Positions 5,845 through 9,433 of a DNA stretch of 9,433 nt are shown piece by piece. The translations under genes were made by a program, and so were the position numbers. The notes under the pieces are model-generated. The model ran no database searches, had not been told where the DNA came from, and worked only from the letters and a program-made list of their open reading frames with translations. Origin of the DNA: Thermoproteota archaeon (GTDB lineage: Archaea > Thermoproteota > Thermoprotei_A > Sulfolobales > Desulfurococcaceae). Location: assembly GCA_013154205.1 (NCBI GenBank), contig JAADCY010000066.1, positions 1 through 9,433 on the forward strand. The letters are read 5' to 3'. Numbering within the stretch: position 1 is the stretch's first letter; every line of letters begins with the position of its first letter.

Positions 5845-7511
5845 TAGTATCTCACCCTCGGGTCTAGGTAGATGTACAGTACTTCGAGTATGAACCTAGC
5901 AATGATGTATACGAGGGTTAAGACATAGGTTAAGCCTAGTATGGTCGGTACGTCTCCAGCTTGAATGGCGGCGTAGTATAGTGATCCCATTCCCGGGTAG
6001 TTAAAGACTGATTCTGTGATTATCATTCCTCCTAGTGAGCCTGCTAGTGCTAGTATGACGTATGTAACGATCGGTGGAGCTGCTACTCTGACAATGTATT
6101 TCTTGATGATGTCGCGTTCTGGGAGTCCTTTTGCTTTTGCTACCATTACGTAGTCTTCCCTGACTATCCTTAGCACTACTGCTCTTACGCTGTATAGCCA
6201 TGATCCAAGGAATGTTATCACGATGGTTATGATTGGTAGGGCTGCATAGTATATTATCATTGCTAGATGATAAGGCGGGTTCTGCCAGAAGTGATTAATG
6301 TGATCTATTATTGGCATTGCCTGCGGCGGGAATATCGGTATCATGTAGGCGAATAATAGGATGAATACCATACCTAGCCACCATACCGGTATAGCGTTGA
6401 AGAGAGCGGCGTAGCTTACTACTAGTCTGTCTAGCAGTGTACCGTAATGATACGCTATCTTCGGCGCCAACGGTATTGCTATTGCGAAACAAATTATCTC
6501 TGCTATCGTAAGCATCACGATAGTCCTAGGTAGACAAGCCAGGATAACCGCGGAAACAGGTGCAGGGGCTGGGAGACCAGCTACACCTGTCACAGTGGGC
6601 TGCTTTGTCTCACCTAGGTTGAACGTCAGAGTTCTCCAAACAAGCGGCAGTACTCTATCGTACCAAGGCTTGTCCAATCCATATAATTTTTCGAGTTTTG
6701 CACGGTACTGAGTGATTAGCTGTGAGATCATAACACAGTTCTGAGGTGGAGGAATTCTTACAACTACCTGATCGGCGGGTTTACTGACGGATACATTGCT
6801 TGGATAAATGAATTTTATTATGAATTGATAGTTGCCAATGAGCGGTTTAAGGACTACTGTCGTTCCATTTTTAACAGGCTGTCCGTAAAGGTATTGAGCT
6901 ACTTTACTTGATGTTATATTAATGCTTTTTACTTCAGGATACTTAGTAGGTAGTATTTTCTCTAGTTCCTTCACAGCGTATGTTGTGTTAACCTTGATCT
7001 TTATTGGAGTAGTCGCTACTAATCTTCCATTTATATTAGTTGCATTGGATACTGATGGAGTGCCCTCATAAACAGGTATCTTGAGACCATCAGGCCGTAC
7101 AACCACTACCATTATTTTTGGAGCATAGATCTGATTATTTGTCTTGTATACTGTGAGATTAAGTATTGTAATTTCAGGTAGACCCGGTGGATTATTTATA
7201 GACTTATAGTTAAGTCTGGACGACGACAAATCCAATGATATAATCGCTTGATACGACGACGAATTTATTTGGGTATACTTTGCAGTGCTTGATGATATAG
7301 CCTCACCAAGAGGTTGGCAATACATGCTCCCATGAGCTTTCAGTATCAGAGCCTTTGTGTATGCGTCGACCTTAGCGTTGATAATAGCTTTCCATACAGC
7401 TTCAGCGTATCCCGTTGCCTCCATGATTATTCCGGTTAAGAATACAATGATAATGAGCGCAACAGTTAGCGCTACTGCTCTTCTAGCAAGTATGATTCCT
7501 ACGCCTGCCAA
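5844..7511 (-). CDS. dppB: DppB/OppB-type ABC transporter permease with large extracellular insert
   Basis: 555 residues, against about 310-340 for bacterial DppB. TM1 is at 11-31. About 240 residues follow before the usual pre-TM2 segment (YGLDKPWYDRVL, 277-288). LPRTIVMLTIAE (327-338) opens the core, with further membrane segments near 363-394, 414-437, 478-500 and 520-545. The EAA loop is at 451-476 (EDYVMVAKAKGL, then IIKKYIVR). NYPGMGSLYYAAIQAGD (504-520) and the terminal DPRVRY are family signatures. The insert holds seven N-x-S/T sequons (83, 118, 156, 175, 198, 215, 239), and Cys65 and Cys259 lie at its two ends, a possible disulfide. The TTG start is chosen from the strong GGAGGTG nine bases upstream. 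It is cotranscribed with the DppC-type gene (one-base overlap). The binding-protein gene lies upstream across a 213-base gap with its own signals. Confidence 0.93.
   Translation of the reverse strand: MAGVGIILARRAVALTVALIIIVFLTGIIMEATGYAEAVWKAIINAKVDAYTKALILKAHGSMYCQPLGEAISSSTAKYTQINSSSYQAIISLDLSSSRLNYKSINNPPGLPEITILNLTVYKTNNQIYAPKIMVVVVRPDGLKIPVYEGTPSVSNATNINGRLVATTPIKIKVNTTYAVKELEKILPTKYPEVKSINITSSKVAQYLYGQPVKNGTTVVLKPLIGNYQFIIKFIYPSNVSVSKPADQVVVRIPPPQNCVMISQLITQYRAKLEKLYGLDKPWYDRVLPLVWRTLTFNLGETKQPTVTGVAGLPAPAPVSAVILACLPRTIVMLTIAEIICFAIAIPLAPKIAYHYGTLLDRLVVSYAALFNAIPVWWLGMVFILLFAYMIPIFPPQAMPIIDHINHFWQNPPYHLAMIIYYAALPIITIVITFLGSWLYSVRAVVLRIVREDYVMVAKAKGLPERDIIKKYIVRVAAPPIVTYVILALAGSLGGMIITESVFNYPGMGSLYYAAIQAGDVPTILGLTYVLTLVYIIARFILEVLYIYLDPRVRY
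5851..5857 (-). promoter_or_regulatory. Shine-Dalgarno of the DppC-type gene
   Basis: On the minus strand GGGTGAG lies six bases before the ATG at 5844, inside the last codons of the DppB-type gene. Confidence 0.7.
6744..7121 (-). other. extracellular insert domain of the DppB-type permease
   Basis: Residues 131-256 contain VVRPDGLKIPVYEGTPSV (137-154), a helix AVKELEKIL (179-187), then LYGQPVKNGTTVVLKPLIGN (208-227) and QFIIKFIYP (229-237). Motif, spacing and element order parallel the insert of the DppC-type protein, which points to duplication with the permease pair. Function unknown. Confidence 0.6.
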
Positions 7512-7520
7512 GCCCTACTG

Positions 7521-7527
7521 CACCTCC
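7521..7527 (-). promoter_or_regulatory. strong Shine-Dalgarno fixing the TTG start of the DppB-type gene
   Basis: On the minus strand GGAGGTG, a near-perfect anti-SD match, lies nine bases before the TTG at 7511. Confidence 0.75.
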
Positions 7528-7615
7528 AGGGCTATGTATTGTGTAGGTTTTCTTATGGATTAATTTCTTGCTGATGCTGAAAGAGATAGTTTCCAATGCT
7601 TATTCAATTCTATTT

Positions 7616-7627
7616 TTAATATAAAAA
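7616..7627 (-). promoter_or_regulatory. TATA-like box upstream of the permease genes
   Basis: On the minus strand the run TTTTTATATTAA is the most TATA-like stretch in the gap between the binding-protein and permease genes. Initiation about 25 bases downstream would leave a leader of roughly 80 bases before the TTG at 7511. It lies directly beside the inverted repeat at 7630-7646. Confidence 0.45.
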
Positions 7628-7629
7628 CT

Positions 7630-7646
7630 TATCAGATTCTCTGATA
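7630..7646 (-). repeat. perfect 7-bp inverted repeat, operator or stem-loop candidate
   Basis: TATCAGA-TTC-TCTGATA has perfect 7-bp arms and a 3-base spacer. On the minus strand it comes just before the TATA-like run, the place where archaeal activators bind. Read as RNA it would form a short hairpin followed by AGTTTTTAT, so a terminator of read-through from the binding-protein gene is the alternative. Confidence 0.5.
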
Positions 7647-7684
7647 TAATTCCGAGACACTGAATAATTTTGGATAATGAGTAT

Positions 7685-7690
7685 CTGAAA
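7685..7690 (-). terminator. second T-run after the binding-protein gene
   Basis: On the minus strand CTTTTTC follows the first T-run by about 20 bases, consistent with a multi-tract archaeal terminator region. Confidence 0.35.
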
Positions 7691-7707
7691 AAGAATTGAG
7701 TGTTTGG

Positions 7708-7716
7708 AAGAAAAAA
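7708..7716 (-). terminator. T-run terminator after the binding-protein gene
   Basis: On the minus strand TTTTTTCTT starts about nine bases past the stop of the solute-binding protein. A strong T-tract right after a probably well expressed gene is a good candidate for partial or full termination, which would allow more binding protein than permease. Confidence 0.55.
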
Positions 7717-7724
7717 GGGTCTTA

Positions 7725-9433
7725 TTAGTGCTTCTTTACGAGCGGTACTATGATACTTATGATCACTAGGATTAGTATTATGATGCTCAGTATCTGTAGT
7801 GTTCCTACTGTGCCCTTGAGTCCGCTGACATCTGATGATGTTGACTCTGTTGTTGACTTGAGGCTGTTGATGCTGGCCTGTAGTGATGATAGTGTTCCTT
7901 CTAGTGCTGTTATCTTGTTGTTGACCTGGCTTAGTGACTGTGTTAGAGTTGCTGCTAGCTTTGATAATGAGTTCTGCATTGTTGCTGTTAGGTTCTGCAT
8001 TGATGCTGATAGCTTGTTGAAGGCTTCTGATACCTGTGCACCTAGCTGCTGTGCTAGCTGTGTCCTTAGCTCTTCGATCTGTTTCTGCATCTGGCTCTGT
8101 AGGTTGCTTAGCTGTGACTGTAGGTTACCTATCTGCTGCTGCATCTGTTCTAGCTGTTTCTGTGTTGCTGGTAGTGATGTTACCTGTATTGATGAGACTG
8201 CGGGTAATGCTACCTGGTCGCTGTAGGCGATTACTAGTAGCTCGTAGGTGTAGTATGGCTGTAGTGTCTTTGTTACATCCGCGGGTATCTCGATCTTGAA
8301 CTGTCCGGCTCCTGATGGTATGGCGTCTCCTGTGTAGATCACCTTGTTGGTTGTTGTGTCGATCAATAGGAACTTGGCGTGTAGTGTTCCCTGTCCTGTT
8401 ACTGATACGAATGTCACGTAGTTCTCGCCTACGATTATAGGCCTCGGGTTAATGCTTAGGATTTTTGTGAATACTGGTGTACCGAAGTACCAGGTGCTCG
8501 GTGTGAATGGATAGGTCGGGTCTCTGAATGCCTTTAGTGTTGCTGTCTGTGCGTCTTTGTTGAAGTTGTCTAGGTAGAATGGTCCGTCGCTCACCCATGC
8601 GTTGCCGTGCTGGTTGATCCAGTTGACTAGGTTCTTGAGCCTCTGTACGAACTCCTGGTCGGTCATTAGTACTTTGCCGTTTACGTTGAAGATGCTCTTG
8701 TAGTCAGATGGTATTGCACCTTTGGCTATGAATTCTTCTGCTACCTTCTTGACATCCTGCACTACTGACGGAACTACTAGGTCTATTACTGGTATGCCCT
8801 GTGCCTCTGCTCTGTCGCTGCTGAGAGCGTATGTCTTGAGGTCGAATGCTAGGTAGAACTCGATTACGTCTAGCTCTATTGGTACGGATGGGCTGAAGAT
8901 AGCATAGTCAGCGATATAGTTGGGGTCGAAGTGCCAGTAGTCTAGATATACGTCAACCTTGCCTGTGTCCCAGTGGAATACGAATCCCTTAATTGGTTCT
9001 AGGCCTGGCTTTAGTGTTGTTGATATACTGCTTTCTAGTGTGCTCTTTGTCGGGTTGTATGCTATGTCGAAGAGTAGTGCTAGGTATCCTACTATGTCTG
9101 CCCATGTGATTGTTGTTCCGTCATGCCACTTGCTGCCTAGTAGCTTGCTGAAGTCAAAGGTTACTTTGCTCTTAGCTGTTACACCGCTACCTACTGTTAC
9201 CCATTTCTCCTTGTTAGCATCCCATATGACTGCGTCACTGGGGACTGTTAGTGAGCCCTTAGGTCCGGCTGTCTGTACTGTCCATGATACTCTGAACGGT
9301 ATTGGTTCACCGTTGAACGGGTTCCTCCAGTCTGCAGGATCAGTTGTTGCTCTCATTATGTCTACGCTGTATACGTCCTGGAAGCCTCCCCAGTCGTTCC
9401 AGATGCTGCTAGGTGTCCATACGTGTAGGTGTC
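7725..9433 (-). CDS. family 5 (peptide-type) solute-binding protein with coiled-coil stalk and C-terminal anchor (partial)
   Basis: The frame is open to the right edge, giving 568 visible residues; the N-terminus and any signal peptide lie outside. The ATG at 9356 is internal: 25 further codons precede it and the sequence is protein-like (HLHVWTPSSIWNDWGGFQ). Counting from the window edge, residues about 1-310 are the OppA/DppA-type lobe. KWHDGTTITWADIVGYL (101-117) is the usual W.DGxPxTA.D segment, and DGPFYLDNF (282-290) is the typical late-lobe motif. Residues about 328-418 look like a beta-sandwich domain. Residues 422-543 form a Gln/Ser/Leu-rich coiled coil. About 545-564 are a hydrophobic helix, and the protein ends VKKH. 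It would capture peptides or a related solute outside the cell, held at the membrane by its C-terminus, and deliver to the permeases that follow. The substrate is not determined. Confidence 0.9.
   Translation of the reverse strand, partial: HLHVWTPSSIWNDWGGFQDVYSVDIMRATTDPADWRNPFNGEPIPFRVSWTVQTAGPKGSLTVPSDAVIWDANKEKWVTVGSGVTAKSKVTFDFSKLLGSKWHDGTTITWADIVGYLALLFDIAYNPTKSTLESSISTTLKPGLEPIKGFVFHWDTGKVDVYLDYWHFDPNYIADYAIFSPSVPIELDVIEFYLAFDLKTYALSSDRAEAQGIPVIDLVVPSVVQDVKKVAEEFIAKGAIPSDYKSIFNVNGKVLMTDQEFVQRLKNLVNWINQHGNAWVSDGPFYLDNFNKDAQTATLKAFRDPTYPFTPSTWYFGTPVFTKILSINPRPIIVGENYVTFVSVTGQGTLHAKFLLIDTTTNKVIYTGDAIPSGAGQFKIEIPADVTKTLQPYYTYELLVIAYSDQVALPAVSSIQVTSLPATQKQLEQMQQQIGNLQSQLSNLQSQMQKQIEELRTQLAQQLGAQVSEAFNKLSASMQNLTATMQNSLSKLAATLTQSLSQVNNKITALEGTLSSLQASINSLKSTTESTSSDVSGLKGTVGTLQILSIIILILVIISIIVPLVKKH
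7737..7802 (-). other. C-terminal transmembrane anchor of the solute-binding protein
   Basis: ILSIIILILVIISIIVPLV, followed by KKH at the end, is a classic single membrane helix with a short basic cytoplasmic tail. Confidence 0.85.
7803..8168 (-). other. coiled-coil stalk of the solute-binding protein
   Basis: Hydrophobic residues alternate at 3- and 4-residue spacing. The run starting LEQMQQQIGNLQSQLSNLQ continues through six perfect 3-4 steps. The pattern resumes further on in INSLK and the segments before it. About 120 residues of continuous helix would be near 18 nm long. Only one sequon (NLT) is seen. At DNA level the region is rich in CTG/CAG-like triplets, which follows from the Gln/Leu/Ser content. 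Confidence 0.75.

Noticed and set aside
7803..8168. Triplet-rich tract read as a DNA tandem repeat or CRISPR-like array
   Set aside because: There are no regular repeat units with spacers; the pattern follows from heptad coding of Leu, Gln and Ser.
7750..8299. Cys-rich open frames on the + strand opposite the binding-protein stalk
   Set aside because: They are antisense shadows of a Gln/Ser/Leu-rich coiled coil. The low-complexity triplets lack stops on the other strand, and the predicted proteins are compositionally odd with no Shine-Dalgarno.
9354..9356. ATG as the start of the solute-binding protein
   Set aside because: The same frame continues open for 25 more codons to the window edge with protein-like sequence, and a signal peptide is lacking at this ATG, so it is internal.

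Overview
The window looks like the chromosome of a hyperthermophilic crenarchaeon (Thermoproteota), most likely from the Desulfurococcales. The evidence is archaeal-type HMG-CoA synthase with its DUF35 zinc-ribbon partner, GGAGGTGA-type Shine-Dalgarno sites with frequent TTG starts, T-run terminators, AT-rich TATA-like promoters, and dipeptide-type ABC permeases carrying large extracellular inserts. The order-level call is inference; no rRNA or other phylogenetic marker is present.

Left edge, + strand: a possible last stretch of an upstream gene stops at base 74. It runs directly into a complete radical SAM / B12-binding-type Fe-S protein (75-1640). This gene meets the next operon tail to tail, and the two coding ends overlap by 30 bases.

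Middle, - strand (4164 down to 1611): a compact three-gene mevalonate-type operon. HMG-CoA synthase, with its catalytic Glu, Cys and His present, is followed by a DUF35 Zn-ribbon/OB-fold protein. The third gene is an HMG-CoA-reductase-like protein that keeps the fold signatures but appears to have lost the catalytic residues. The acetoacetyl-CoA thiolase gene that usually sits between synthase and DUF35 in archaea is absent here. The operon is tightly coupled, with Shine-Dalgarno sites placed on or just before the preceding stop.

Right half, - strand (9433 down to 4264): an oligopeptide/dipeptide ABC importer. A solute-binding protein, cut by the right edge, ends in a roughly 120-residue coiled-coil stalk and a C-terminal membrane anchor. 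A 213-base gap follows, with T-run terminators, a perfect 7-bp inverted repeat and an adjacent TATA-like box. Then come a DppB-type and a DppC-type permease overlapping as TAATG. Both permeases carry an unusually large extracellular insert after the first membrane helix. The two inserts resemble each other, sharing an RPDG(L/I)K...Y(E/D)G(T/A)PS motif and many N-glycosylation sequons. No ATPase subunit lies in the window.

The points most worth following are the apparently dead HMG-CoA reductase paralogue inside the mevalonate operon, and the paired permease ectodomains facing a long-stalked binding protein.
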